From: Paracoccus aestuariivivens
GTDB lineage: Bacteria; Pseudomonadota; Alphaproteobacteria; Rhodobacterales; Rhodobacteraceae
Reading direction: 5' to 3'
DNA length: 64,000 nt
Assembly: GCF_009711225.1 (NCBI RefSeq)
Contig: NZ_WMIE01000004.1
Coordinates: 62,001 to 126,000, forward strand
Part shown: positions 19,201 through 28,387 of the stretch, piece by piece
How the letters are laid out: each line of letters starts with the position of its first letter
Numbering within the stretch: position 1 is the stretch's first letter
Notes under the pieces: generated by a model
The model's database searches: none
The model's input: the letters and a program-made list of their open reading frames with translations, nothing else
Told to the model about the DNA's origin: nothing
Made by a program: the position numbers and the translations under genes

Positions 19201-20670
19201 TTACGCTCTGGCTGCCGCCCCGACCCGCGCCAAGGCATCCGCCTTTGCGATCAGCGCGTCGATTGCCATGTCCAGATCTGCATCCGTCGTCCGATGGTTG
19301 CAGATCGCAGCCCGCAATCCGTATTCGTCATGCACCGTCGTGTCCGAGAATGCCGCGATGCCCTGCTCCTGCAACTGCATCATCACTTCCGAATTTAACT
19401 CGGCAAGGGCGGTCGGCTCGATCCCTTCGTGCTCGTATCGGAAGCAGACAATATCAAGCTCGACCGGAGCGAGGCGTTTCAACCGCGGCTCGGCATCGAC
19501 CCGCGCCGCCAGACGCTTCGACTGCGCGATGTTGCGGGACAGAATGCGGCCAAAGCGGTCCGCGCCGTGTTCCTTCAGCGTCATCCAGACCTTCAGCGCC
19601 CTGAACCCTCGCGACGTCTGCAGACCATAATCGAACAGCCAGCCACCCGCCGCGATCCCCCTTGCGGCAGGGTCGAGATATTCGGAATGCAACGCGAAAC
19701 TTTGCAGATGCAAGCGCGCATCCCTGACCAGAACGCAGCCAACGTCAAAGGGCGCGTGCAACCCCTTATGCGGGTCCAAGGCAAGGCTATCCGCCAGTTC
19801 TATGGCATCCAACGCGGCGGGTCGGTCCTGACAAAGCCGCGCCAATGCACCGATGCAGCCGTCAATATGGAACCATAACCCCTCGGTCCGGCACAATTCG
19901 GCCAGTCCGGCCAGATCGTCGATTGCACCGGTATTCACCGTGCCCGCATTGCCGATGATACAGATGGGCTGGAAACCCTCCGCCCGATCAGCGCCAATGG
20001 CCTTTTCCAGCGCCGCAAGATCGATGCGGCAATCCGCACCGCTGGGCACGCGGCACAATGCGCCATTGCCCAAACCCAGCAACTCGACCGCTTTCTGGTG
20101 GCAGCCATGCACCTGATCCGAGGCATAGATCCGCATCGGTCGGGACACCGCCGCAACCCCGTCCTGCCGGATATCTCCTCCGGCCATGTGATTGCGCGCC
20201 ACCGCCAGACCGATCAGGTTCGCGACCGATCCGCCGCTGGTCAGCGTCCCGCTGGCACTGGCAGGGAAGCCCATCATATCCTTGAGCCAGACGATCACCT
20301 GCCGCTCGACCTCGACGGCGGCATGGTTGCCGCCGCCAAGATTCGAGCCATCCGCCGCCGCAAGGAAATCTGCCAGCGCTCCGGTCAGGTTCGACGCACC
20401 CATGTACCACATCCAGAAACGCGGATGGGTGTTGCCCATGGGATAGGCAAGGATCGTGTCCCATGCCTCATCGACCACAAGCGACAAAGGCGTCGGAGAG
20501 CGCGGCAGCGGTTGGTGCAAGGCAGCACGGCCCGCTTCCGGCATGGGCTGCCACACCGCGCGATGGCGCAGCGCGGCGGTTCGTGCGATGACCCGATCCA
20601 CCGCCTCATGGGCAATGCGGGCATATTCCGTCCAGTCGCCCGGATCGAGCGTTTCGATAGACTCGGCCAT
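19201..20670 (-). CDS. PLP-dependent group II amino-acid decarboxylase
   Basis: Protein of 489 residues with a fold-type I decarboxylase core. The PLP lysine is in ADSLALDPHKG; the cofactor-stacking histidine region is MRIYASDQVHGCHQKAVELL, and WFHIDGCIGALA contributes the aspartate that binds the pyridine nitrogen. The TSGGSVANLIGLAVARN segment contacts the phosphate. The family includes aromatic-L-amino-acid, glutamate, histidine and 2,4-diaminobutyrate decarboxylases, and sequence inspection does not select one. It follows the cysK-like gene by 11 bases on the same strand, so the two are probably co-transcribed. The adjacency to the histidine importer is convergent and need not be functional. 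Confidence 0.85.
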   Translation of the reverse strand: MAESIETLDPGDWTEYARIAHEAVDRVIARTAALRHRAVWQPMPEAGRAALHQPLPRSPTPLSLVVDEAWDTILAYPMGNTHPRFWMWYMGASNLTGALADFLAAADGSNLGGGNHAAVEVERQVIVWLKDMMGFPASASGTLTSGGSVANLIGLAVARNHMAGGDIRQDGVAAVSRPMRIYASDQVHGCHQKAVELLGLGNGALCRVPSGADCRIDLAALEKAIGADRAEGFQPICIIGNAGTVNTGAIDDLAGLAELCRTEGLWFHIDGCIGALARLCQDRPAALDAIELADSLALDPHKGLHAPFDVGCVLVRDARLHLQSFALHSEYLDPAARGIAAGGWLFDYGLQTSRGFRALKVWMTLKEHGADRFGRILSRNIAQSKRLAARVDAEPRLKRLAPVELDIVCFRYEHEGIEPTALAELNSEVMMQLQEQGIAAFSDTTVHDEYGLRAAICNHRTTDADLDMAIDALIAKADALARVGAAARA

Positions 20671-20681
20671 GTCATGTCTCC

Positions 20682-21755
20682 CTAGCTCATCTGGTAGCCC
20701 GGAGTGGACTGGGACAGCGCCTGTTCCTCGTCATCCATGTCCTCGGGGATTTCCTGAAACAGGGGAGTGGAAAGGTAGCGTTCGCCCGTGTCGGGCAGCA
20801 TCGCCAGAATTGCCGTGCCGGACGCGGCATTTTCGGCCAATTGCATGGCCACCGCGAATGTCGCCCCGCCCGAGATGCCGGTCAGAATCCCCTCGCGTGC
20901 GGCCAGCTTTCTGGCCCAGGCCATACCTTCGGGGCCGGGAACCGGAACAACCTGATCATACCCCTTGTTGTCCAAGGCCTCTTGCAGGACGAAAGGAATG
21001 AAGTCCGGCGTCCAGCCCTGAATGGGATGCGGCTCGAACGCGGGGTGACTGACCGCCGGAGCGCCATCGCCACCGCGCTGCTGCGCGACCCCACTAGAGA
21101 TCAGCGCGGCATTGGCAGGCTCGGTCAGGACGATCCTGATCTCGGGACGTTCACGGCGCAGGACGCGCGACAGACCGGTAACAGTGCCGCCCGTGCCATA
21201 GCCGGTCACGACGAAATCCAGCCGTTTGCCGGCAAAATCACCGATAATCTCGCGCGCCGTGGTGCTTTCATGGATATCGGCATTGGCCGAGGTCTCGAAC
21301 TGGCGGGCCAGAAACCAGCCATGTTTCTGCGCAAGTTCGACGGCCTTGTTATACATGCCAAGACCTTTCTGGGCGCGCGGTGTCAGCACGACCTTGGCCC
21401 CCAGCATCCGCATCAGCCGACGACGTTCGACCGAGAAGCTGTCCGCCATGGTGACGACCAGAGGATAACCTTTCTGGGCACAGACCATGGCAAGGCCGAT
21501 GCCGGTATTGCCGCTGGTCGCTTCGACCACAGTCTGGCCCGGTTTCAACTCACCCGAGCGTTCTGCGGCCTCGATGATGTTCAATGCCAGCCGGTCCTTG
21601 ACCGAAGCGGCCGGATTGAAGAATTCGGCTTTCACGTAAAGCTCGATGCCTTCGGGGGCGAGGTTGTTTATCCGGATGACCGGAGTATCGCCCACGGTAT
21701 CAAGTATGCTGCCGAAGATGCGGCCGCGTCCGTTTGTCGTCCGTATCGTTTGCAT
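20682..21755 (-). CDS. cysK: Cysteine synthase A-like PLP enzyme
   Basis: Fold-type II PLP enzyme of 357 residues resembling O-acetylserine sulfhydrylase. The PLP lysine is in NPAASVKDRLALNIIEAAE, the substrate loop is VEATSGNTGIGLAMVCAQKG, and the phosphate-binding loop is TGYGTGGTVTGLSRVLR. The ATG at 21755 is chosen because homology begins there and GAGG precedes it. The reading frame continues upstream without similarity. The C-terminal tail of about 35 residues (DTGERYLSTPLFQ then an acidic stretch) is longer than in E. coli CysK. It is divergent from a broken regulator gene and followed by a decarboxylase. A specialised beta-substitution role is possible, but housekeeping cysteine synthesis is the default reading. 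Confidence 0.85.
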   Translation of the reverse strand: MQTIRTTNGRGRIFGSILDTVGDTPVIRINNLAPEGIELYVKAEFFNPAASVKDRLALNIIEAAERSGELKPGQTVVEATSGNTGIGLAMVCAQKGYPLVVTMADSFSVERRRLMRMLGAKVVLTPRAQKGLGMYNKAVELAQKHGWFLARQFETSANADIHESTTAREIIGDFAGKRLDFVVTGYGTGGTVTGLSRVLRRERPEIRIVLTEPANAALISSGVAQQRGGDGAPAVSHPAFEPHPIQGWTPDFIPFVLQEALDNKGYDQVVPVPGPEGMAWARKLAAREGILTGISGGATFAVAMQLAENAASGTAILAMLPDTGERYLSTPLFQEIPEDMDDEEQALSQSTPGYQMS

Positions 21756-21880
21756 TGCGGTGCCTCTTGTTCCAATCGGAATCAGTGAACCCAGCACAAT
21801 CTCGCACATTTCCCGCCGGCAAGCTTGATCCCGAGATGAAGATTTCATGCAGAGATCGTGGATTTCGGATAAATTGACCC

Positions 21881-23416
21881 ATGATCTATTGCTGTGGCGA
21901 CCTTCGGCTGGACGATGAGCGCTTCGAGCTTCAGCGGGGCGGGCAGCCGATTGCGCTTGAACCACAGGTTTTTCTGGTCCTGCGCGAGTTGATGCAGGCG
22001 CAAGGGCGGCTAGTCAGCAAAGAACAACTGATCGAGAATATCTAGCAAGGTCGCGCTATTTCGGATGCCAATATCGCAAGCCGCATACGCACCGCACGAG
22101 CGGCAATTGGCGACGACGGCGAACGGCAGCAGATCATCGCCACCGTGCATGGTCGCGGATTTCGACTGGTCCCGAAGGTCGAACTTGCCGGTGCGCCCGC
22201 GAAGCCGGATCTGCTTGATCCGTCCGGCAAGCCCTCGCTGGCGATCCTGCCCTTCCAACCGTTGGGGCTACCACCCGAACAGGTGCTGCTCTCGGAGGCC
22301 TTGGCCCATGAGGTGCTGCGCGCCCTGTCCCGCTTGCGTTGGGTGACCGTGATCGCGCGGGGATCGTCCTTCCGCTTTGGTGGCGCCGCGCCGGACTTGC
22401 AGCAGATCGGCCAGATCCTGTCGGTGCGCTACATCCTGACGGGTGCGCTGCAACTTGAAGGGCGGACGCTGGTCATATCGGTCGAACTGGTCGAGGCCGC
22501 CTCGGCGCGACTGATCTGGACCGAACGATTCAGCCGCCCGCTATCCGATCTGGCAGAACTGCAATATGCCATCGTCATGGCCGTCGCGGCGGCGCTGGAA
22601 CTGCATATCCCCCTGCACGAGGCGCAACTGGCCGAAGGCAAGGACATCGCGCGTCTGGATGCATGGGAAAGCTATCACCTCGGCTTGCGCCAGATGTTCC
22701 GGTTCACCGCAGACGGCAATCTTCGCGCCGCCGGACTGTTCGCCCGGGCCGTGGAGCTTGAGCCAGGCTTTGCCCGCGCCCATGCGGGCCTGTCCTTTAC
22801 CAGCTTTCAGGACGCCTTCCTGCGCTACGGCACCGACAGGGATACCGCCGTCACCAAGGCGCGCGCCGAAGCCGAGACAAGCTACGATCTGGACCCTCTG
22901 GACCCGTTCGCAGCCTTTACGCTGGGTCGTTCCTATTGGCTGACGGACGAGATGGACAGCGCGGCAGGCTGGCTGGAGCGCGCGACCGAACTCAACCCGA
23001 ATTATGCACAGGGCTACTATTCCCGCGCGCTGGTTTCGGTTCTGATGACCGAGACAAAAGCCGCCGCGACCGAGGTCGTTGATCAGGCATTGCGCCTTAG
23101 CCCGCTCGATCCGTTGCTTTACGGCATGTACGGGACAAGGGCGCTCTCCCTGATCCAGAACGAGGATTACCAGCAGGCCGCCGATTGGGCCGACCGCGCC
23201 GCCTCGTCTCCGCACGCGCATTTCATCATCGGCATGGTCGCCATTGCTGCAAACAGCCTGGCCGGTCGCGAGGCCCGCGCCAAGGAATGGTTGAAACACA
23301 CACGTGCCATCCGACCCGATGCCAGCGCCGGTCTGTTCTTCGCGGCATTTCCCTTGCGCAACAATCACATGCGACTGCTGTTGCAGTCAGTATTGGCGCA
23401 GCACGGATTCGATTGA
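21881..23416 (+). pseudogene. Winged-helix/TPR transcriptional regulator interrupted by in-frame TAG
   Basis: Reading one frame from the ATG at 21881 gives an OmpR-type winged helix (MIYCCGDLRLDDERFELQRG, then VFLVLRELMQAQGRLVSKEQ and LIENI), a TAG at 22043-22045, and then QGRAISDANIASRIRTARAA and VHGRGFRLV, which complete the same winged helix. The usual residue at the stop is tryptophan (TGG), so a single G-to-A change explains it. After the DNA-binding domain come a TolB/FlgO-like domain (PSLAILPFQPLGLPPEQVLL) and TPR-like helices to the stop at 23416, which is the CadC/adenylate-cyclase-associated architecture. Without readthrough the product is 54 residues. A reinitiated product from the ATG at 22145 would lack most of the DNA-binding domain. 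It is divergent from the cysK-decarboxylase pair, which it may once have controlled. Confidence 0.85.
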
Positions 23417-23436
23417 TGTTCCGGCGCGATTTCCGT

Positions 23437-24054
23437 CTAGCTGCGCCGCCGCATCAAGGGACGGAGCAGGCGTAAATCGACCATCGTATACAGGCTTGCG
23501 GCCACCACCGCGATGCACAGCGCCCATTTCGAGACAGGCTCCATCGCCCCTTCGATCTGCAACGCGTGAATGACCGTCGCGAACACAACGACCAGAGCTA
23601 CGGAATTGTGGATCACGCGCCACAGCGCCAACCCGAACCTGCGTCGCATCAGCACCAGCAGTCCCGTCGCAAAAACGCCCCACATCGCCGTCACACCATA
23701 AACCGAGAACGGCGTCGGCGAGACCAGCAGCAGGGCATCCAAGGTGTCAGGCGGGCTTGTCACGAACAGCCCACCGATATGCAGCACCGTGCAAATGACA
23801 ATCGCGATCCCGACCCAGCGATGCCATCCGCGTTCCCGCGCCCGACCGGGTCCGGGAAGATAAGCCGCCGCAAGCAAGGGCTGGACCAGCAGCAGCGCCA
23901 GACAAAGGATGCCCGCGAACCCTCCGACAATATATGGCAGGTTGCGATAGGCCAGAAACGGACTCATCGCGGCAAGGACAACCGGCACCGACACCGCAAC
24001 CCCAAGCCCGACCCACGTCAAAACCGCACCTGTTCGGGAAGGCGGCAGTGGCAT
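23437..24054 (-). CDS. Ferric-reductase-like transmembrane protein
   Basis: Integral membrane protein of 205 residues with about six helices, resembling the haem-binding ferric-reductase-like domain (FRE/MsrQ/YedZ superfamily). Candidate haem-ligand histidines lie in GWHRWVGIAIVICTVLHIGG and in LWRVIHNSVALVVVFATVIH, spaced as expected for two b-type haems across the membrane. There is no FAD/NAD domain, so it would take electrons from a partner. It follows the small intradiol-fold gene by five bases on the same strand and is probably co-transcribed with it. Confidence 0.75.
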   Translation of the reverse strand: MPLPPSRTGAVLTWVGLGVAVSVPVVLAAMSPFLAYRNLPYIVGGFAGILCLALLLVQPLLAAAYLPGPGRARERGWHRWVGIAIVICTVLHIGGLFVTSPPDTLDALLLVSPTPFSVYGVTAMWGVFATGLLVLMRRRFGLALWRVIHNSVALVVVFATVIHALQIEGAMEPVSKWALCIAVVAASLYTMVDLRLLRPLMRRRS

Positions 24055-24059
24055 AAGCG

Positions 24060-24554
24060 TCAGACAGGTGCGAGGATGAATTCGGTCCGCAACGAGGTGT
24101 CGCGGGCACTTCCCATTACCGGCCGCAGGAATACCGTCTGGAACACCCCGTCATCATAGGCCAGATGGGCGTGCGGTTGGCCGAAATTCGGGACGATCTG
24201 CTCCATCTCCAAACGGAAACTGCCATCCGAAGCGGTCAGCACGCTGCCGTGGTTGCGCGGCTCGCGCTCTCCGCCCAGCGTGGTGGCGGCCCAGATCTGG
24301 ATCCGCACGCCCTTAAGCGACGCTCCGTTGCCAGCCTGCCGAACAAGCCCCGAGACGACAAACCCCGACCCGAGGCTTTTCACCAGGGGCGCATTGGGGC
24401 GGTAATTGTTGCTGCCACCGCGCATTGTCTGCGTTGGCGCAAGGCTCCGGGCCTGAGCCGGCACGATCAGGTGCAGCGGTTTAGACATTAGACCGAGGCC
24501 CAGAACGGACCCAGCAGCAATAAGCGAACGACGATGCCAGAGGTCAGTGCGCAT
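24060..24554 (-). CDS. Exported intradiol-dioxygenase-fold protein
   Basis: Protein of 164 residues with an N-terminal HRRSLIAAGSVLGLGL, a twin-arginine-like export signal. The rest matches the beta-sandwich of intradiol ring-cleavage dioxygenases: KGVRIQIWAAT, HGSVLTASDGSFRLEM, then FGQPHAHLAYDDG and FQTVFLRP. The H-x-H pair in PHAH corresponds to the two iron histidines, but a tyrosine at the expected position just before it is not evident (PNF in place of the usual PYP-like segment). Ring-cleavage activity is therefore doubtful. AGGAGA precedes the ATG. Confidence 0.7.
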   Translation of the reverse strand: MRTDLWHRRSLIAAGSVLGLGLMSKPLHLIVPAQARSLAPTQTMRGGSNNYRPNAPLVKSLGSGFVVSGLVRQAGNGASLKGVRIQIWAATTLGGEREPRNHGSVLTASDGSFRLEMEQIVPNFGQPHAHLAYDDGVFQTVFLRPVMGSARDTSLRTEFILAPV

Positions 24555-25022
24555 TGTGGCATCTCCTCTTGTTCAGGAAGTGAGATGGCAGCCAATTGCG
24601 GGGCACTGCCAACACCGATGATCCACCTTTCCGATTATGCCGCAGATCGCCGAAATCGCAGCGCACGAATCCGTGACATCGCGGGGCCACGGTCGGATCG
24701 ATCAAACCGACCCGCTGACAAGGCAAAATCCGGGTTGGAATGCCGCGAGGTACGCGACAATTTCCGCAAGGCTGCTCCGGATTGCACAATATTGTGGCAG
24801 TCACCCAAAAAACTGGTCGAGCCACCTTACGGCAATATTCCCGAGAAACGCGACGCAACGGATGCCAAATCCCGCCGGATAAGGTATAGATCCCCCGAAT
24901 GCGTACAGATTGCGCATCGCGACAGCATCCATTCCGACGCCTCTGCGGTTGGTCTTTATGTCTTGACATTATCGGACAGCGGGGGCTCTCAACGCGTCAG
25001 AAATGGCGAAGGGAGACCATTG
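24555..25022. other. 468-base intergenic region without a supported gene
   Basis: Divergent gap between the intradiol-fold gene and the symporter gene. It should hold promoters for both. A 141-codon minus-strand frame covers most of it, but its product is rich in Arg, Cys and Pro, lacks recognisable motifs and overlaps the end of the intradiol-fold gene start, so it is not called. No inverted repeat or RNA element stood out. Confidence 0.5.
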
Positions 25023-26486
25023 ATGAATCTCGATAGTTTAGAGAGTTTCCTGGGACAGGTCGGCGGCATTGTATGGGGGCCATATATGCTGATCCCCTTG
25101 CTGCTGGGGACCGGGCTTTACCTGACCGTGCGACTGGGAGGCATCCAGTTGCTTCGCCTTGGCGCGGCACTTCGTCTCGGGCTGCTGAAGCGGCATGACG
25201 ACGACGCGGAAGGCGATATCTCGCAGTTCGAGGCTCTGACCACGGCGATGGCCGCGACGGTCGGAACGGGCAACATCGTCGGCGTGGCGACTGCCATCGG
25301 CATTGGTGGCCCGGGCGCGCTGTTCTGGATGTGGGTCACCGCCATTCTGGGCATGGCCTCGAAATATTCCGAGGCTTTTCTTGGCGTGCGTTTCCGCGCT
25401 ACCGACGAAGTCGGCGAAAAGAACGGCGGACCACAATACTATCTTGAGCGCGGCATTCCGAACGCTTTCGGCAAATTCCTTGCTGTGGCCTTTGCAATCT
25501 TTGCGGTCTGCGCCAGCTTCGGCATCGGCAACATGACGCAGGGCAACTCGATTGCCCACAACCTTGAGAACAGCTTCTCGGTCCCGACCTGGATCACCGG
25601 TCTTGTGCTGGCGGGTCTGACGCTGGTCGTTCTGGTCGGCGGGATCAAGTCGATCGGCAAGGTGACGGCGGGTCTCGTGCCAGTGATGATCCTGTTCTAC
25701 GTGCTCGGAGCGCTTTACATCCTGCTGGTGAACATCACCTCGGTTCCGGCCGCTTTCGCAGAAATCTTCAGTCAGGCGTTCACGGGCACTTCGGCAGCCG
25801 GCGGCTTCCTTGGCTCGACCATCATGATCGCAGTGCAATACGGCGTGGCGCGCGGCATCTTCTCGAACGAATCCGGTATGGGTTCGGCGGCAATCGCGGC
25901 TGCTTCGGCCCAGACCACCCACCCGGTTCGGCAGGGTCTGGTCTCGATGACGCAGACCTTCATCGACACGATCATCGTCGTCTCCTGCACCGGTCTGGTC
26001 ATCATTACAACCGGCGTCTGGAAGGAAGTCGATGCGGCGGGGCAGCAGATATCGGCATCGATCATGACGGGTCAGGCATTCAGCCACGGTCTTCCGGGGC
26101 AATGGGGCAGCTGGATCGTGACCGTCGGTCTGGTCATGTTCGCCTATTCGACCGTTCTCGGCTGGGCCTATTACGGCGAGCGCAATGTCGAACGGCTGTT
26201 CGGTCGCCCGGCGGTGATGCCGTTCCGTATTTTGTTCTCGCTGGTCGTCTATTTTGGTTGCACGGTGCAACTGGGCGTCGTCTGGAACTTCTCGGACGTG
26301 ATGAACGGGCTGATGGCCATCCCGAACCTGATCGGCTTGCTGATCCTGTCCGGCCTGATCGCCCGCGAGACCAAGTTCTATCTGAAGCACGACCCGAAAC
26401 TGGAAGCCAATCGCGCCCAGATCGAGGCGTTCATGGCTGGCGATCCCGGTTGGGAAGAATGGAAAGCAAGCGAACGCGCCCGTTAA
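25023..26486 (+). CDS. Sodium:alanine (amino acid:cation) symporter, AgcS family
   Basis: Membrane transporter of 487 residues of the alanine/glycine:cation symporter family. The ATG at 25023 follows AGGGAGA, and longer in-frame extension upstream has no homology. Family motifs are FEALTTAMAATVGTGNIVGV (the AxxGxGNIxG substrate/cation signature), GPGALFWMWVTAILGMASKY, GGPQYYLERGI and GIFSNESGMGSAAIAAASA. About eleven membrane helices are visible. It probably imports alanine or glycine with sodium or protons. It stands alone, with two hairpins after its stop. Confidence 0.93.
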   Translation: MNLDSLESFLGQVGGIVWGPYMLIPLLLGTGLYLTVRLGGIQLLRLGAALRLGLLKRHDDDAEGDISQFEALTTAMAATVGTGNIVGVATAIGIGGPGALFWMWVTAILGMASKYSEAFLGVRFRATDEVGEKNGGPQYYLERGIPNAFGKFLAVAFAIFAVCASFGIGNMTQGNSIAHNLENSFSVPTWITGLVLAGLTLVVLVGGIKSIGKVTAGLVPVMILFYVLGALYILLVNITSVPAAFAEIFSQAFTGTSAAGGFLGSTIMIAVQYGVARGIFSNESGMGSAAIAAASAQTTHPVRQGLVSMTQTFIDTIIVVSCTGLVIITTGVWKEVDAAGQQISASIMTGQAFSHGLPGQWGSWIVTVGLVMFAYSTVLGWAYYGERNVERLFGRPAVMPFRILFSLVVYFGCTVQLGVVWNFSDVMNGLMAIPNLIGLLILSGLIARETKFYLKHDPKLEANRAQIEAFMAGDPGWEEWKASERAR

Positions 26487-26500
26487 GCGTGTAGCCCTGA

Positions 26501-26560
26501 CCAGCGGCAACAGCCGCTGGACCAGCATAACACGGGCGATCCGGCCGGTTCGGATCGCCC
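26501..26560 (+). terminator. Two tandem perfect hairpins after the symporter gene
   Basis: CCAGCGGC/GCCGCTGG (26501-26508 and 26513-26520, four-base loop) is followed by GGGCGATCCG/CGGATCGCCC (26534-26543 and 26551-26560, seven-base loop). Both stems are perfect. There is no clear T-tract, so this may be a Rho-assisted terminator or 3' end stabiliser. Confidence 0.55.
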
Positions 26561-26680
26561 CTCCGGCAAAATCCTGCCACCCCTATCCGAAGGTATGGTT
26601 CCGCCATATGATCGGAGAATGTTCCGGCCCACGACTTGGGTCCATCCTCGCTCGGTCCGAACGACCCCGAAGAGGATGCC

Positions 26681-27559
26681 ATGAACGCTCCTTCCGCCGT
26701 CCCGTCCGCCAGCAACGCCCCTACCCGCTTCGCCGACATCAAGGGCAGAACCATCGCCTATCGCGAGATCGGCACGGGTCCGGCGCTGATCCTGTGCGTC
26801 CGCTTCCGTGGTATTCTTGACAGTTGGGACCCCGCATTTCTGGACAGTCTGGCCTGCCACTTCCATGTAATCACATTTGACTATTCCGGCCTTGGCCAAT
26901 CCACCGGATCGCCCAGCTACCGGCCCGAACGGCTTGCATCCGACGCCATAGATCTGGCCGATGCGTTGGGGCTGCGCCAATTCATCATTGGTGGCTGGTC
27001 GCTGGGCGGGATCGCTGCGCAGGTCGTGGCGGCGCAAATTCCCGACCGGATCAGCCATGTCGCGCTGATCGGAACGTCGCCTCCGGGGCGGCTGGACCCG
27101 CCATCGGAACCGATCTTCCTGCAAACCGCGCTGAAACCGATCAACGATCTGGCGGATGAAACCATCCTGTTCTTCGAGCCAGCCTCGGCCTCCAGCCGCG
27201 AGGCGGCGGCGAATTCGCATCAAAGGATCGCCGCCCGTAGCGAGAGTCGAAGCCCCGCGATCCCGCCCGAAACCTACCTGCGCCTGCTGCAGGAACGTGC
27301 TGGCGAGGACATTTTCGCCGATACGAATGGTTACAATACGTTCCTAGCAAATTGCGGCATCCCGATCCTGGTCATTACCGGCGATCACGAGATCGTCTTT
27401 CCTGCGCCGAACTGGTTCGCCCTTAGCCGCGTCTGGAAGTCGCTTCATCTGCTGGTTCTGCCGCAGATGGGTCACGGCCCCCAGCATGAGGTACCGGAAA
27501 TGGCCGCCGACATCATCGCAACCTTCGTTCGCAATCGCGCGAAACAGCCAATGGCCTGA
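26681..27559 (+). CDS. Alpha/beta hydrolase
   Basis: Protein of 292 residues starting at the ATG at 26681, preceded by AGAGGA. The alpha/beta-hydrolase pattern is complete: GTGPALILCVRF for the oxyanion strand, VITFDYSGLGQSTG, nucleophile elbow FIIGGWSLGGIAAQ with Ser, an acid after VITGDHE, and the catalytic histidine in LPQMGHGPQHEVPE. No signal peptide. The substrate is unknown. A second, unrelated-looking alpha/beta hydrolase gene follows after 18 bases, so the pair is probably an operon. Confidence 0.88.
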   Translation: MNAPSAVPSASNAPTRFADIKGRTIAYREIGTGPALILCVRFRGILDSWDPAFLDSLACHFHVITFDYSGLGQSTGSPSYRPERLASDAIDLADALGLRQFIIGGWSLGGIAAQVVAAQIPDRISHVALIGTSPPGRLDPPSEPIFLQTALKPINDLADETILFFEPASASSREAAANSHQRIAARSESRSPAIPPETYLRLLQERAGEDIFADTNGYNTFLANCGIPILVITGDHEIVFPAPNWFALSRVWKSLHLLVLPQMGHGPQHEVPEMAADIIATFVRNRAKQPMA

Positions 27560-27577
27560 GAGCCGGGAAAGGAAGCC

Positions 27578-28384
27578 ATGTCGAATACCATCATGCTCAT
27601 CCACGGTGCCTGGCTGAACTCGCGATGCTGGGAAGGTTTCAAGGCACGTTATCAGGCGGCAGGTTACACCGTCGTGGTGCCTGACTGGCCATATGACGAC
27701 CGCCCGCCCGAGGAGTTGCGCTGCGCGCCGGACCCGAAACTGGCCACCTTGAGCCAGCGGCAGATCGTCGATTCCTACGCGGCACATATCGCACACCTGT
27801 CCGAAGAACCGATCCTGATCGGCCATTCTCTGGGCGGTGTGATCGTGCAGCATCTGCTGGATCGGGGACTCGGGGTGGCAGGAGTCGCAATCAATCCCGC
27901 ACCGACACCCGGCGTGCCGCTTGCCCGCCATGCCATCAGGTCGGCCCTGCCCGTTTTTGGCGATCCATTGAGCTGGCGCAAGGCCAAGACGATGTCCCGC
28001 GCCTTCTTCGGCAGCCGCTTTGCCCAGACCGCGCCGCGCGATCAGATCGATGCGCTTTATGACCGCTACATCGTCCCGACGCCCGGGCGGGTCTATTGGA
28101 ACGGAGTCGTCAACCCGATCAAGATCCGCTGGACCAATCCCCGTCGTCCGCCTCTTTTCCTGATAGGCGGCGAACTGGATTTGATCGCGGATGCTGCCAT
28201 GACCGAGGCGATCTATCGCAAGCAGCAACAAGCGCCATCCCGCACCGATCTGAAGATCTTCTCCGGACGGTCGCATTGGACCTGCCTGGACGAAGGCTGG
28301 GAAAAAGTCGCCGATACGGCGCTGGACTGGGCGACCGCCAATGCATGGCCGCAAAAACGGCATGCCAAAGCACGGGTCGCCTGA
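27578..28384 (+). CDS. Alpha/beta hydrolase, RBBP9/esterase-like
   Basis: Protein of 268 residues. It begins MSNTIMLIHGAWLNSRCWEG, with the oxyanion-hole HGAW motif, and has nucleophile elbow ILIGHSLGGVIVQ, an acid in FLIGGELDLIAD and the catalytic histidine in FSGRSHWTCLDEGWE. It is cytoplasmic with no signal peptide. The gene sits 18 bases behind the previous hydrolase with GGGAAAGGA upstream, and its stop lies three bases from the stop of the convergent kinase gene. Confidence 0.88.
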   Translation: MSNTIMLIHGAWLNSRCWEGFKARYQAAGYTVVVPDWPYDDRPPEELRCAPDPKLATLSQRQIVDSYAAHIAHLSEEPILIGHSLGGVIVQHLLDRGLGVAGVAINPAPTPGVPLARHAIRSALPVFGDPLSWRKAKTMSRAFFGSRFAQTAPRDQIDALYDRYIVPTPGRVYWNGVVNPIKIRWTNPRRPPLFLIGGELDLIADAAMTEAIYRKQQQAPSRTDLKIFSGRSHWTCLDEGWEKVADTALDWATANAWPQKRHAKARVA

Positions 28385-28387
28385 ACC

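Noticed and set aside
22043..22045. Recoding of the stop in the winged-helix regulator as selenocysteine or pyrrolysine
   Set aside because: The codon is TAG, not TGA, and homologous positions carry tryptophan; pyrrolysine use is not expected in this group. A nonsense mutation is simpler.
24060..24554. Call as active protocatechuate or catechol dioxygenase
   Set aside because: Too short for a catalytic subunit, and a tyrosine ligand is not evident; only the fold is supported.
24544..24969. Minus-strand frame of 141 codons in the gap before the symporter
   Set aside because: No motif, odd composition rich in Arg, Cys and Pro, and overlaps the start of the intradiol-fold gene; more likely a promoter region.
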